This document shows, one piece after another, positions 52,857-61,933 of a stretch of DNA of 64,000 nucleotides. Below the pieces are notes generated by a model. That model was not told where the DNA came from and ran no database searches. It saw only the letters and a list, made by a program, of their open reading frames with translations. The first letter of the stretch is position 1. Each line of letters begins with the position of its first letter. The stretch spans positions 3,318,501 through 3,382,500 of the forward strand of contig NZ_CP109599.1 of the NCBI RefSeq assembly GCF_036231945.1. Direction: 5' to 3'. The translations under genes and the position numbers were made by a program. This DNA comes from Streptomyces sp. NBC_01429. Its GTDB lineage: Bacteria > Actinomycetota > Actinomycetes > Streptomycetales > Streptomycetaceae.

Positions 52857-55800
52857 TCAGTCGAACCAGCGGTCCCGCGCGAGCTCCTCCGTCCGCGACA
52901 GGTCCTCCAGCAGCGCCGCCGCCTCGAAGCGCCTCGGCCACTGGCCCGCCGCCCAGGCGAGACCGGCAGCGACGCCCTCCAGGGTCGCCGCGTGCAGCAC
53001 CCCGTCCGGCGTCCTGCGCCAGTCCAGCTCGGCGTCTCCCGCGCGGAGTTCCTCGTGCTCGACGTACGTCCCGGGGGTCTCCGCGCCCAGCAGTGCGCGT
53101 ACCGGCTCAGGGACGGTGTGCTCCTCGCCGTCCGTCGTCACCTCGGCGGTGACCGTCTCGCTCAGCCGCCGTACCTGGAGCAGCTCCGCCAGCTCCGCGT
53201 ACCGCGTCGGGGACACCGGCAGCAGCGGCACCCCGGCCGCCAGAGGCAGCAGGTCGGGGGCGTCCGCGATGACGGCGTCCGCCGCGTCGACCACCCGTAC
53301 GACGCCGTCCACGACGACGCGCAGTTCGTCCGGGAGCGTCACCTCGTCCGGGTCGAGGTCGGCGAGCGCCGTGTAGAGCGCGTGCAACTGCCCGGACGTC
53401 ACCTCGCGTTCCGGGTCGGCGAGCCGTCCGAGCAGCTCCGCCGCGCCGCCCGGCTCGTCCAGGAGCGCGGCGACGGAGGTCCGTACGCCGAGGGCGCGCA
53501 GCACCTGCGTGTCCTCGAACCCGGTCGCGTCCACGGAGTCGTACAGCCCCGCCAGCAGCGGGTCGCCGCCCTCGGCCCGCAGTCCGGCCGGGCGCCGGCC
53601 GCCGAGTACGGGATGGTCGCGCAGCCACCACGCGGTGTACGAACGGACGCTCTCCGTCGTACCGTCCGGCAGCAGCACCCGTACGGGCTGGATCAGCGCG
53701 TCCCGCAGCGGCGGCCGGGCCAGCAGCGCCAGCGCCCTCGGCCACGCGTCGTCGTCCACCAGGTCCAGGTCCCGTACGGCCACGATCTCCGTGGCCACCG
53801 GCGGTACGGGTCCTTCGGGCAGCCGGTCGAGCGCGTCCTCGCACCAGACGTCGACCGCGTCGAGGAGTCCGGCGTCGTCCGGTTCGGCGAAGTCGCTGTC
53901 GCGTGGCTCCAGTTCGTCCGGGTCGAGGACGACGTCCGTGGCCCGTACGAGCGCGAAACCGGCCAGGACCCCACAGGCGGCGAGGGGCTGTTCGCCCCAG
54001 CGTTCGGCCAGCTCGGCATCACAGAAGGCGAGTTCGTCGGCGCGCAGCACGGAGGCGAACGCGCTGCCCGGCAGGACGAGTTCACCGGCGGGCGCCTGCT
54101 CGCCGTCCTCGTCCGGCAGCGCGAGCGCGCCGAGCCACGGCTCGTCGCCGGGTTCGAGGCCCGCGTCCCGTACGAGGGTCAGGACGAGTTCGGCCAGCTC
54201 CTCGGCGTCCGGCGCGGCGGACTCGTCCAGGCCGTCGTCCCACGCCTCCTCCGCGTCCAGCGAGGCCGCGACCGCCGCGCGCACCTGCGGAGTGGTCAGT
54301 ACGGCGCGCGGGGTGGCGGGCAGCGCGCCCAGCTTCTCCAGGAGGGGGTGGGCGGCGTCGGGGTGCGCGACCTTGAGGCCGAGGCGGGCGAGGTCCGTGG
54401 CCGCCTCCGCGCCCGGCAGCGGCAGCAGGATGTGGCGCGGGCCGATCGTCGTACGCCCGTTGGCGAGCGGCACCGGCAGCCCGGACAGCCGCTCGGGGTC
54501 GACGCCCGCGAGGGACTCGTACAGCCGCCGCCACCAGGCGGGCGGGCGTTCGGCCCCGGCGATGCGCTCGATGGCGTCGCCGAGCGGCAGCCGGCCGACT
54601 CCCAGGGTGCGCAGCTCCGTACGGCGTTCGAGCCCGGCGGGCAGCAGCGTGGGGAGCACCTCGGCGAGTACGCGTACGGTCTCGGCGCCGGCGCCCTCGA
54701 CGACCTCGGCCTCGAAGGGGCGCAGGGCGGTGGGTACGTCGCCGTTCCCTTCGCTGTTCTCCTCGCCACGGTCCTCGCCACGGTCCTCGCCGCTGTCCGC
54801 GCCGACGGCGGGCGCGGCCGGGACGAGGAAGGCGACGCGGGGCAGCCGTTCCAGGATCGCGGCCCGCAGCCGTCCGTCCAGCTCGCCCCTGCCGAGCGGG
54901 CCGGGTACGAGGTCGAGCGTGCCGGTGGAGCGGGGTTCCCAGCCGCCGAGCAGTTCCGCGTACGCGTCGGCGGCCTTCCCGACCAGGAAGTCCGTGAGCG
55001 GTCCGGGCGCGGGGTGGCGCCGGGTGGTGTCCAGCGGCAGCGAGGCGATCAGCAGGGCGGGCACGCCGAGGGGCTCGTCCGTGGGCGTCGGGGCGTGCAC
55101 GACGGGGGCGGTACGCGGCCGGTCGGGGGCGCCCGCCCCGTCCACGGGTACGGCCCAGGTCACGGACCAGTGGGGGCGCAGGCGTTCCTCGACGGGCCGG
55201 CCTTCGAGGAGGGCGGGGTCGGTGGGGCCGCTGTGGCTGACGACGCGCCAGCGGCGGGTGGTGGCTGGGGTGGTGGCCGCGTTGGTCGCCGTGGCGGTCG
55301 CCGCGTTGGTCGCCGTCGTGGAGTCCTCGACGTGGACGTAGGGGCCGTCCTGCGAGCTGCGCAGCGTCCGCTCGCCCTCGGGGGTCTCGATCGCGATCTC
55401 GGCGAGTCCGGGGAGGGTCAGCAGCAGCGCGTCGTCCACGCCGTCGAGCAGCCGCTCGACCAGATCCGTGGCGGCGGCGTCACGCAGCGGCAGGACGACG
55501 ACCGTGTCATACCCGTCCGGAGCGGTGCCCTCGGCGGGCAGCGGCAGCCGCAGCAGCGGTACGTGGCCGTCCCTGCGCCGCAGTTCGTCGCCGAGGCCGG
55601 GGCTCGCCTGGGCGGGACCGGCGGCCAGCTCGCGGGCCTCGGCGAGCGACCAGCGGACGCCGCCGTGCCGCCCGATGACGGCGGGTTCGTCGCTGACGGA
55701 GAGCACGGCGGCGAACCCGACGCCGAACCGTCCGACGGCCGCCTCGTGCCCCTCCCGCTTGGCGGAGGCGCGCAACGTGGAGAGCGACTCGACGCCGGTC

Positions 55801-56093
55801 GCGTCGAGGGGGGCGCCGGTGTTGGCGGCGGCGAGGACGGCGGGGCCGTCGGCGGTCGCCGGGCGCAGGGTGAGCCGCAGCCGGCCGGTCACGTCGGCGC
55901 GGGCGGCGGCGTCGGCGGCGTTCTGCGCCAGCTCGACGACGAGGCGGTCGCGGTAGCCGCCGAGCGCGAGGTCCTCCTCGGCGTTGGCGTCCTCCCGGAA
56001 CCGCGCGGGACTGGCCCCCCACGCGTCCAGCACCCCTCGCCGCAGCCGCGCCGTCCCGAACGGGTCGGCCCCCTCGGTCGTCCTGACGCTCAC
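52857..56093 (-). CDS. Large sacsin-like GHKL ATPase protein
   Basis: 1078 residues from GTG 56093; the longer upstream frame is Arg/Pro-rich and rejected. The N-terminal ~200 residues form a GHKL/HSP90-type ATPase: E54-xxx-N58 (ELAQNAADAA), then NTGAP near 91-95 and GRFGVGF at 121-127. This corresponds to the sacsin N-terminal ATP-binding repeat of chaperone-like proteins. The rest is Leu/Ala/Pro-rich with repeated helical segments and no second motif seen. Cytoplasmic. It is convergent with the ART gene. Role in protein folding or stress is inferred only. Confidence 0.85.
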   Translation of the reverse strand: MSVRTTEGADPFGTARLRRGVLDAWGASPARFREDANAEEDLALGGYRDRLVVELAQNAADAAARADVTGRLRLTLRPATADGPAVLAAANTGAPLDATGVESLSTLRASAKREGHEAAVGRFGVGFAAVLSVSDEPAVIGRHGGVRWSLAEARELAAGPAQASPGLGDELRRRDGHVPLLRLPLPAEGTAPDGYDTVVVLPLRDAAATDLVERLLDGVDDALLLTLPGLAEIAIETPEGERTLRSSQDGPYVHVEDSTTATNAATATATNAATTPATTRRWRVVSHSGPTDPALLEGRPVEERLRPHWSVTWAVPVDGAGAPDRPRTAPVVHAPTPTDEPLGVPALLIASLPLDTTRRHPAPGPLTDFLVGKAADAYAELLGGWEPRSTGTLDLVPGPLGRGELDGRLRAAILERLPRVAFLVPAAPAVGADSGEDRGEDRGEENSEGNGDVPTALRPFEAEVVEGAGAETVRVLAEVLPTLLPAGLERRTELRTLGVGRLPLGDAIERIAGAERPPAWWRRLYESLAGVDPERLSGLPVPLANGRTTIGPRHILLPLPGAEAATDLARLGLKVAHPDAAHPLLEKLGALPATPRAVLTTPQVRAAVAASLDAEEAWDDGLDESAAPDAEELAELVLTLVRDAGLEPGDEPWLGALALPDEDGEQAPAGELVLPGSAFASVLRADELAFCDAELAERWGEQPLAACGVLAGFALVRATDVVLDPDELEPRDSDFAEPDDAGLLDAVDVWCEDALDRLPEGPVPPVATEIVAVRDLDLVDDDAWPRALALLARPPLRDALIQPVRVLLPDGTTESVRSYTAWWLRDHPVLGGRRPAGLRAEGGDPLLAGLYDSVDATGFEDTQVLRALGVRTSVAALLDEPGGAAELLGRLADPEREVTSGQLHALYTALADLDPDEVTLPDELRVVVDGVVRVVDAADAVIADAPDLLPLAAGVPLLPVSPTRYAELAELLQVRRLSETVTAEVTTDGEEHTVPEPVRALLGAETPGTYVEHEELRAGDAELDWRRTPDGVLHAATLEGVAAGLAWAAGQWPRRFEAAALLEDLSRTEELARDRWFD

Positions 56094-56593
56094 GCCGCCC
56101 ACGCCGCTCACCCTGTGGCTCCGCTCTGTCCGCTGCTGTCCGCCCGCCGGTCGTGCGTGCGGGCCCGAACGTACCGCGAGGCGCCGTCCGGCGGGGGCGC
56201 GGGCTCGCCTCCGGCGCGGGCTCGCCTCCGGCGCGGGTCCGTGGTCGCGATGGGCCGGGCCCGGTGCGTACGGTGCCGGGGCCCGGGGCACTCCGGAGGC
56301 GCATGTCCGGACGGCATGCTGTGCTTTTCCGGGGGACACCCCCGGCCCCCTCCCGCCGGTGGGCCCACCCCAACCACTCGGCGACCAGGAGCCGGTGGGA
56401 GCGTCCGCACACCTGAGTCGATTCCATGGGATCCGGTTGCCCGGAAGGCGCTCGATATTGCACAAGATTTACGTTGCCCGGCGCATTCCTCAAGTTACGC
56501 TCAGGTGCTTATTTTCTGCTTGACGTGTGCATACTCCCTGCATAGCGTCCAGTCCGTTGGCCGCCACGGGGGCGGTTCGAGGAAAGGCGACCA
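56094..56593. other. Intergenic region with tandem repeats and a promoter
   Basis: No supported gene. A 17-bp tandem unit (GCGCGGGCTCGCCTCCG) repeats two and a half times at 56197-56237. 56450-56560 is AT-rich and contains the promoter of the secreted protein gene. Confidence 0.5.
56520..56548 (+). promoter_or_regulatory. HrdB-type promoter of the secreted protein gene
   Basis: -35 TTGACG (56520-56525), 17-bp spacer, -10 TAGCGT (56543-56548). Start codon 45 bases downstream, with a GAGGAAAGG ribosome site. Confidence 0.65.
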
Positions 56594-57244
56594 ATGGGCC
56601 TCGCACAGAAAGTTGTCATCGCTTCCGCGGCCTCAATGCTGTTGTGTATCGGGATGACGGGAACCGCTGTCGCGGAATCCAGTCAATGGGGAAAGACCGC
56701 GGATGCGACCTCACCGGATCCGTTGGTGAACGAAGACGCGGACATCAACGACCCTGCTGACTACATCGAGGGAGTCGAAACCCCGGTATCCGAAAAGAGC
56801 CCGAACAGGTGTGACGGTCCGCAGACCTGGATCAGCATCACCAATAAGTCCGCTTACCACGTACCCGCTTGGTGGAACGGCACCAAATACAAGGACGGAC
56901 CCGGGGGCACGATGTCGGTCAGTGTGACCAAGTCGGGCACCATCTCGGCCGAGATGACAGTCGGATCCGAGGCTGAGATGAACGCGGTGATCGCGAAGGC
57001 CAAGGTCTCCGTCAGCGGCAAGATCGGCGCGAGTGTCGGGATCACCACCGGCCACACCTACTCGCACGACATCGGCAAGAAGAAGTACGGACACCTCCAG
57101 TACGGATCATGGGGCTACAAGGTCTCGTGGAAGAAGTACCGTGCGCAAGGAAATGGCTGCGGCGCGGGGACCGTGATCGCGAGCGGAAAAGCCACCCTTC
57201 CCACCAAGGAAGTCGGATGGAAGTACTGGGAGACTTCGTCATGA
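56594..57244 (+). CDS. Secreted protein, gene coupled to a lipoprotein gene
   Basis: 216 residues. Signal peptide (MGLAQKVVIASAASML, then cleavage near TAVAESSQ). The mature part has PQTWISITNKSAYHVPAWW, then Thr/Ser/Val-rich strands ([38 protein letters not shown]), suggesting a beta-sheet or amphipathic pore-like region, and two Cys. No family recognised. Its TGA overlaps the ATG of the lipoprotein gene, so the two are produced together and may interact outside the cell. Confidence 0.75.
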   Translation: MGLAQKVVIASAASMLLCIGMTGTAVAESSQWGKTADATSPDPLVNEDADINDPADYIEGVETPVSEKSPNRCDGPQTWISITNKSAYHVPAWWNGTKYKDGPGGTMSVSVTKSGTISAEMTVGSEAEMNAVIAKAKVSVSGKIGASVGITTGHTYSHDIGKKKYGHLQYGSWGYKVSWKKYRAQGNGCGAGTVIASGKATLPTKEVGWKYWETSS

Positions 57245-57738
57245 GTACGTCTCAACCGCGTCTGCGTCAGCGGACGATGCTACTGGGATGCACCGCGCTC
57301 TGCTCTCTTCTCCTGGTCTCCTGCACGTCCGGCCAGGACAATCGGCCCGAGGGGGCCGCCTCGTCGGCTTCGAGCAGCGCGCACGCGCCGTCCCAGCAGC
57401 GAACCGAGAAGAAGCTGGCCGCCGAGGCGCGCACCGCGGTTGACGGCACAGCGGCGGCGGAGAAGCTGGTCGAATCAGGGGTGGAGCGTGTGCCGGACGG
57501 AGTTCATTCGGAGCCGTTCCTTCACGAGAAGGACGAGTACCGGCTGACGGTGGCATGCGCGGGCGACGGAGACGCGAGGATCACCTTCACCCCCGCGGTC
57601 GGTATCGCTACGAAGTCCCTTCCCTGCGACAGGTCCGTCGTGTCCGAGCGGTTCGTCGCTCCTGGGTCGGTACGCCTCGACATCACGGGCAAGGGAGGGG
57701 CGTCGGGAATGATCGCCTGGAGGATCAGCAAGATCTGA
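57241..57738 (+). CDS. Lipoprotein
   Basis: 165 residues from ATG 57241 (ATGA overlap). Basic head, hydrophobic h-region and lipobox LLVSC (Cys ~28), then Gly/Ser/Ala linker and a ~90-residue domain with two Cys (VACAGDG, LPCDRS) and SGMIAWRISK at the end. Lipidated and surface-bound, probably holding the companion secreted protein. Function unknown. Confidence 0.8.
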   Translation: MSTSQPRLRQRTMLLGCTALCSLLLVSCTSGQDNRPEGAASSASSSAHAPSQQRTEKKLAAEARTAVDGTAAAEKLVESGVERVPDGVHSEPFLHEKDEYRLTVACAGDGDARITFTPAVGIATKSLPCDRSVVSERFVAPGSVRLDITGKGGASGMIAWRISKI

Positions 57739-57770
57739 CGTCCCGCGACCCGCCTCCCGCGCCGAGGAGG

Positions 57771-58232
57771 CTACTCGGGCGGCGGGGTCAGGATGAGGGG
57801 CCAGTCCTCGCCCGACCGGAGGGCCGCCAGGCCCTGTTCCAGCGGAGTGGCGGCGGGGAGCGTGAGGACGGCGGTCAAGGCGAGGGCCTGTTCGTATGCT
57901 TCCGGGGCGACTTGGGCGCGTACGCGGAGCAGCCGGATCGCGTCCGGGTCGGCGGCGGACCGTTCGGGGAACGCCACGCGGTCGATCTCCAGCGAGTCGA
58001 GGACCGCCGGGTAGGCGACGATGTCGACGGTCAGCTCCTCGCCGTCCAGGCGGCGCTCGGCCCAGCCGTCCGTGCGGACGAAGCAGAGGCAGCCGTCGCT
58101 CTCGTAGCCCCGCAGGCCCAGCCTGGCCACCGCGCGCTCGGCCGGTGGGCCGTCCTCGTCCACGGCGACCACGAGCACCACCGCTTCCGGGTCGTCCGGG
58201 TTCACCCCGGCGCCCAGCCGCACCTCTGCCAT
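57771..58232 (-). CDS. Hypothetical protein
   Basis: 153 residues. Soluble; strands VVLVVAVDEDG and DGCLCFVRTDGWAERRL near the front, a helix with ALALTAVLTLPAATPL, and an acidic N-terminus. Composition and GC3 are normal and it is conserved-looking, but I do not recognise it. It runs the same way as the DUF3027 gene 38 bp upstream, so they are probably one unit. Confidence 0.7.
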   Translation of the reverse strand: MAEVRLGAGVNPDDPEAVVLVVAVDEDGPPAERAVARLGLRGYESDGCLCFVRTDGWAERRLDGEELTVDIVAYPAVLDSLEIDRVAFPERSAADPDAIRLLRVRAQVAPEAYEQALALTAVLTLPAATPLEQGLAALRSGEDWPLILTPPPE

Positions 58233-58270
58233 GGGTCCGGCCTCTCCGCTCCCGATGCCCGGCCGTGCGC

Positions 58271-59287
58271 CTACGAGTGGCCCAGGTCCTCCGACGTCGC
58301 GTCCTCCGCCGTCAGCACCGAACCGCTGTCCGGGGACGGGCGCAGGGGGAAGGCGTCCGTTCCGATCGAGTCCAGGACCGGGGGCGGCGGGCGCAGCGGC
58401 TTGGGCATGACGGCGGCCTCGGAGTGGCCGCCGCAGCCGTACGCGAGCGAGACGACGCGGCCGTCGGCCGGGGAGAACTCGTTCGCGCAGACGCCGAACG
58501 CCTGGCGCAGTGAGCCCGCCAGGGGCAGCAGGAAGCCGCAGGAGACGCAGGGGGCGGGGGCCGCCTGGGCCATGGGGGTCTTCGCGCCGAACGACTCGTC
58601 CCAGCGGTCGGCCGCGATGTGCAGGCCGTAGCGCGACAGGACGCGTGCCCGGCGCATGCCGAGTTCCTCGGCGACGGCCGCGATCGTGCCCCGCGCGGGG
58701 ACCGCCGGGGCGGTCGGCGCCGAAGGCCCGGAGAGCGCCTCCGGAGCACCCGGAGTCCCCGGAGTCCCCGGGGCCGTCTGCGTGTCCGTCAGGTCGACCG
58801 GCTCGGCGTCCTCGGTCAGTTCGGGGTACGCCAGCGGCGCCGAGGCGCCGCCCGTGGCACCCGCCGTGTCCGCCGGTGCGCCGTCCTCGTCGTCACCGCC
58901 CGCGTAGCCGGGCTCCAGGCGCAGATCGTCCGCCTCGGTCGGCAGCAGATCGCCGGGGCCCATGTCGCCGGGGCGGAGCCGTTCGCTCCACGGCACCCAT
59001 TCGGGGGCCAGCAGGGAGTCGGGGCCGGGCAGCAGGACCGTCTCGTCGAGGGTGACGACCTTCGCGCGGGATGCCCGCGCGACCGTCACCGCCCAGCGCC
59101 AGCCCCGGTAGCCCATGTCCTTGCACTCGAAGAAGTGGGTGACGACCCGGTCCCCGTCCGCCACCGCCGAGACATGTTCCCCGACGACCCCGGGCGCGGC
59201 CGCCTCTTCGGCAGCCGACCGGGCGAGGTCTACCGCCTCGGCGCACAGACGGTCGGGGGTTCGGCTTCGCGTCGTCGCAGCACTCAC
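58271..59287 (-). CDS. DUF3027 protein
   Basis: 338 residues from GTG 59287. DUF3027 is recognised by THFFECKDMGYRGWRWAVTV near 50-70 and VLLPGPDSLLAPEWVPWSERL near 85-110, then an acidic linker with Pro/Ala repeats, and a Cys-containing C-terminal region (APCVSCGFLLPLAGSLRQAF, CANEFSPADGRVVSLAYGCG) likely binding zinc. Actinobacterial family of unknown function. The divergent MFS gene starts 535 bp away. Confidence 0.88.
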   Translation of the reverse strand: MSAATTRSRTPDRLCAEAVDLARSAAEEAAAPGVVGEHVSAVADGDRVVTHFFECKDMGYRGWRWAVTVARASRAKVVTLDETVLLPGPDSLLAPEWVPWSERLRPGDMGPGDLLPTEADDLRLEPGYAGGDDEDGAPADTAGATGGASAPLAYPELTEDAEPVDLTDTQTAPGTPGTPGAPEALSGPSAPTAPAVPARGTIAAVAEELGMRRARVLSRYGLHIAADRWDESFGAKTPMAQAAPAPCVSCGFLLPLAGSLRQAFGVCANEFSPADGRVVSLAYGCGGHSEAAVMPKPLRPPPPVLDSIGTDAFPLRPSPDSGSVLTAEDATSEDLGHS

Positions 59288-59821
59288 AGGTCTCGCTTCT
59301 CTCCTACGCCGTCTCACGGGTGCGCCGGCCGAGTCGCGATGTACGGGCCGAGGGCGGAGCGGACCAGGGGGCCGCATCGACGTCCACGCCCGAAAGTCTT
59401 CTCGGGCACACCTCTCATCATCCATTCTGCGGGATGGCGAAGAGGCGCGCGGCCGAGAACAACCGCCGGTGGCGCGCTACGCACGCTACCCTCTCCGCCG
59501 CCCCCCGCCCACCTGCACGCCGCCTTTCCGGTACTTCGGGGCACTCCGCAACCAGGCCGTAACCCTGTGGTCAGGGGGCAGGGGACGATTCGGACCCGCT
59601 CGGACCCGCTCAGGACAGTTTCCGGGCGCGTCATCCCGTACGGGCCCGGATCGGTATCCGTACGGGCTCCGATCGGGGTCCCTACGGGTACCGGTCAGGT
59701 CCGTACGGGCCCGGTCGGTACCCGTAGGGACCCCGCGCCCCGCCCCGGCGTGCCGGAGACGCGCCATCACGTGATGGCCGGGATCGGTTCGCGCCACGCG
59801 GGGTTGGGGCACTATGGCGGA
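59288..59821. other. Divergent intergenic region with strong hairpin
   Basis: No gene. It holds a large hairpin at 59675-59734 and other CCGTACGGG-type palindromes from 59630. Promoters of the DUF3027 and MFS genes must lie here. Confidence 0.5.
59675..59734. promoter_or_regulatory. Large perfect inverted repeat upstream of the MFS gene
   Basis: GGGGTCCCTACGGGTACC (59675-59692) and GGTACCCGTAGGGACCCC (59717-59734), perfect 18 bp with a 24-nt loop that contains the palindrome CCGTACGG. It may be an operator, an attenuator or a cruciform. Confidence 0.6.
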
Positions 59822-61255
59822 GTGGCAGCCGTGAGGTCGTCCGACCGAAACGCAGCGGGCCCGCTCCGGAGGACCGGACGGGCCCTCAGTCGTGCCGTCC
59901 GCCTGCCGTTCACCGCCGCCGCGCGGGGAATCCGGAAGGCGACCAACGCGCACGGCGCGGGCGAGTCGGGGCTCGGGAAGCTGATCGAGCTGCACGCAGT
60001 GAACGGCGCGGGCGACGTCATGATCACGGTCGCGCTGGCGTCGACCGTCTTCTTCTCCGTGCCGACGGACGAGGCGCGCGGGCGCGTCGCGCTCTATCTC
60101 GCCATCACCATGGCCCCCTTCACGCTCCTCGCGCCCGTCATCGGCCCCCTGCTCGACCGCCTCCCGCACGGCCGCCGCGCCGCGATGGCCGGGGCCATGC
60201 TGACCCGGGCGGTGCTCGCGGTCCTGATGTCCACGGCCGTCATCACGGGGGGCCTGGAGCTGTATCCGGCGGCGCTCGGCGTGCTGGTCGCGTCGAAGGC
60301 GTACGGGGTGGTCCGCAGCGCGGTCGTACCGCGCCTGCTGCCGCCGCGCTTCTCACTGGTCCGGGCGAACTCCCGGGTCACCCTCGCCGGGCTGCTGGCC
60401 ACCGGCATCGCGGCCCCGATCGGCGCGGGGCTGCATCACCTCGGCCCCAGGCTGCCGCTCTACGGCGCCTGTGTGATCTTCCTCGCCGGTACGTTCCTGG
60501 CCTTCACGCTGCCGCACAAGGTGGACTCGGCGAAGGGCGAGCGCAGGGCGCGGCTGGTCCCGGTGCCGGCCGCCGTCAGCGACCGGGTGCGGAGCAGGAC
60601 GAAGAGCCGGACGGACAAGGAGCGGACCGGCAAGGACCGGACCGGCAAGGAGCGGCGGCCGACGCTGCGCAGCGTCGGCCCGTCCGTCCTGCACGGCCTC
60701 CAGGCGAACGCCACCCACCGGGCCCTCTCCGGCTTCCTCATCTTCTTCCTCGCCTTCCTCCTGCGCGAGCACCCGCTCACCGGCCAGAGCGAGGCCGTCT
60801 CCCTCGGCATCGTGGGCGTGGCGGCCGGTGCGGGCAACGCGCTGGGGACGGCGGTGGGCGCCTGGCTCAAGGCGCGCGGCCCCGAGGTGATCATCGCCAC
60901 GATGCTGGGGATCGCCCTGACGGCGGCGGTCCTGGCGGCGCTGTTCTTCGGCGGCGTGATGATGGCCGTGCTGTGCGCGGTCGCGGGCTTCTCCCAGGCG
61001 CTGTCGAAGCTGTCCCTGGACGCGGTGATCCAGCGCGATGTCCCGGAGCAGGTGCGGACCTCCGCCTTCGCCCGCTCCGAGACGCTGCTCCAGATGGCGT
61101 GGGTGGTCGGCGGGGCGATCGGGATCGCGCTGCCGCTCAACGGGGTGCTGGGGATGTCGGTGGCCGCCGGGCTCGTCACTCTCGGCTCCCTCGCTGCGGT
61201 ACGGGGGCTGGTGCGCGCCGCCAAACGCCCCACCGGGTACCCGCGCGTGGCGTGA
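59822..61255 (+). CDS. MFS transporter
   Basis: 477 residues from GTG 59822 (59831 also possible). About 11-12 transmembrane helices: first ~45-65 (VMITVALASTVFFSVP), later FLIFFLAFLLRE, and VVGGAIGIALPLNGVLGMSVA near the end. MFS loop motif LDRLPHGRR. A central cytoplasmic loop (~250-285) has a basic Lys/Arg/Thr repeat (TDKERTGKDRTGKERR) of 18-bp units. Exporter-type; substrate unknown. Promoter region contains a strong hairpin. Confidence 0.85.
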   Translation: MAAVRSSDRNAAGPLRRTGRALSRAVRLPFTAAARGIRKATNAHGAGESGLGKLIELHAVNGAGDVMITVALASTVFFSVPTDEARGRVALYLAITMAPFTLLAPVIGPLLDRLPHGRRAAMAGAMLTRAVLAVLMSTAVITGGLELYPAALGVLVASKAYGVVRSAVVPRLLPPRFSLVRANSRVTLAGLLATGIAAPIGAGLHHLGPRLPLYGACVIFLAGTFLAFTLPHKVDSAKGERRARLVPVPAAVSDRVRSRTKSRTDKERTGKDRTGKERRPTLRSVGPSVLHGLQANATHRALSGFLIFFLAFLLREHPLTGQSEAVSLGIVGVAAGAGNALGTAVGAWLKARGPEVIIATMLGIALTAAVLAALFFGGVMMAVLCAVAGFSQALSKLSLDAVIQRDVPEQVRTSAFARSETLLQMAWVVGGAIGIALPLNGVLGMSVAAGLVTLGSLAAVRGLVRAAKRPTGYPRVA

Positions 61256-61260
61256 GGGGC

Positions 61261-61282
61261 CCCGTACGGCGGGCCGTACGGG
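61261..61282 (+). terminator. Weak hairpin after the MFS gene
   Basis: CCCGTACGGC (61261-61270) and GCCGTACGGG (61273-61282), 10-bp perfect inverted repeat with almost no loop, immediately after the stop. Confidence 0.45.
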
Positions 61283-61348
61283 CCGCCCTGACACGGCTCG
61301 CCGTACCCCCTCTCCGCGCCGGAGCCGGCGACCGATAGCCTTCGGCCC

Positions 61349-61843
61349 ATGACCGTTGCGTTCTTCTCTGGTAGGTCCCGCCGCGCCGGCGCCGCCCTCG
61401 GCGCGGTGTCCGCCGGGCTCCTCGTCCTCGCCGCCTGTGACAAGCCGACGCCGATCGCGACCATGACGGTCGGCGGCGACTCGGTCAACACGGAGGCGAC
61501 CTGCTACAACGACGGCAAGGCGATCAAGGAAGCCGACATCCAGCCCTGCCTCAACAAGAAGGCCACGAAGACCATCAAGGCCTCGATGGACGACAGGCTC
61601 CGCTTCGGGGTGGACCCGGAGATCGCCGACCACGGCTGGACGATCTTCGTCAACGGCCAGCAGGCCGAGCAGGAGCCGTACAAGAAGACGTACCGGTCCA
61701 TCTCGGCCAGCGCCTTCCTGTCCGCCGGCCAGAGCCAGACCGGCCAGACCGAGCCCGCCCCGGACAGCGTCCAGATCAGCATCGTCGAGACCACGGGCAA
61801 GTCCCTGACCGGGATCTGGCACTTCGAGCTCAAGAAGTCCTGA
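61349..61843 (+). CDS. DUF2771 lipoprotein
   Basis: 164 residues. A signal sequence with lipobox LVLAAC (Cys ~30) is followed by the DUF2771 domain: PTPIATMTVGGDSVNTEATC, CLNKKATKTIKASMDD, VNGQQAEQEPYKK and SIVETTGKSLTGIWHFEL. Membrane-anchored and extracytoplasmic; function unknown. It stands ahead of mqnB by 90 bp. Its C-terminal bases begin an 18-bp tandem repeat. Confidence 0.9.
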   Translation: MTVAFFSGRSRRAGAALGAVSAGLLVLAACDKPTPIATMTVGGDSVNTEATCYNDGKAIKEADIQPCLNKKATKTIKASMDDRLRFGVDPEIADHGWTIFVNGQQAEQEPYKKTYRSISASAFLSAGQSQTGQTEPAPDSVQISIVETTGKSLTGIWHFELKKS

Positions 61844-61906
61844 CCCGGACCCGGAAAGTCCGGACCCGAGAAGTCCTGACCCGGACCCGAGAAGTCCGGA
61901 CCCGCT
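61835..61906 (+). repeat. 18-bp tandem repeats at the DUF2771 stop
   Basis: Four units of alternating AAGTCCTGACCCGGACCC and AAGTCCGGACCCGAG-like bases, the first covering the last codon and stop of the DUF2771 gene. Confidence 0.7.
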
Positions 61907-61933
61907 ACTGGAATCCGCCCTGAGAGGCCCGCC

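Noticed and set aside
52797..56657. 1286-residue plus-strand frame
   Set aside because: Shadow of the sacsin-like gene; composition is that of a GC-rich antisense frame.
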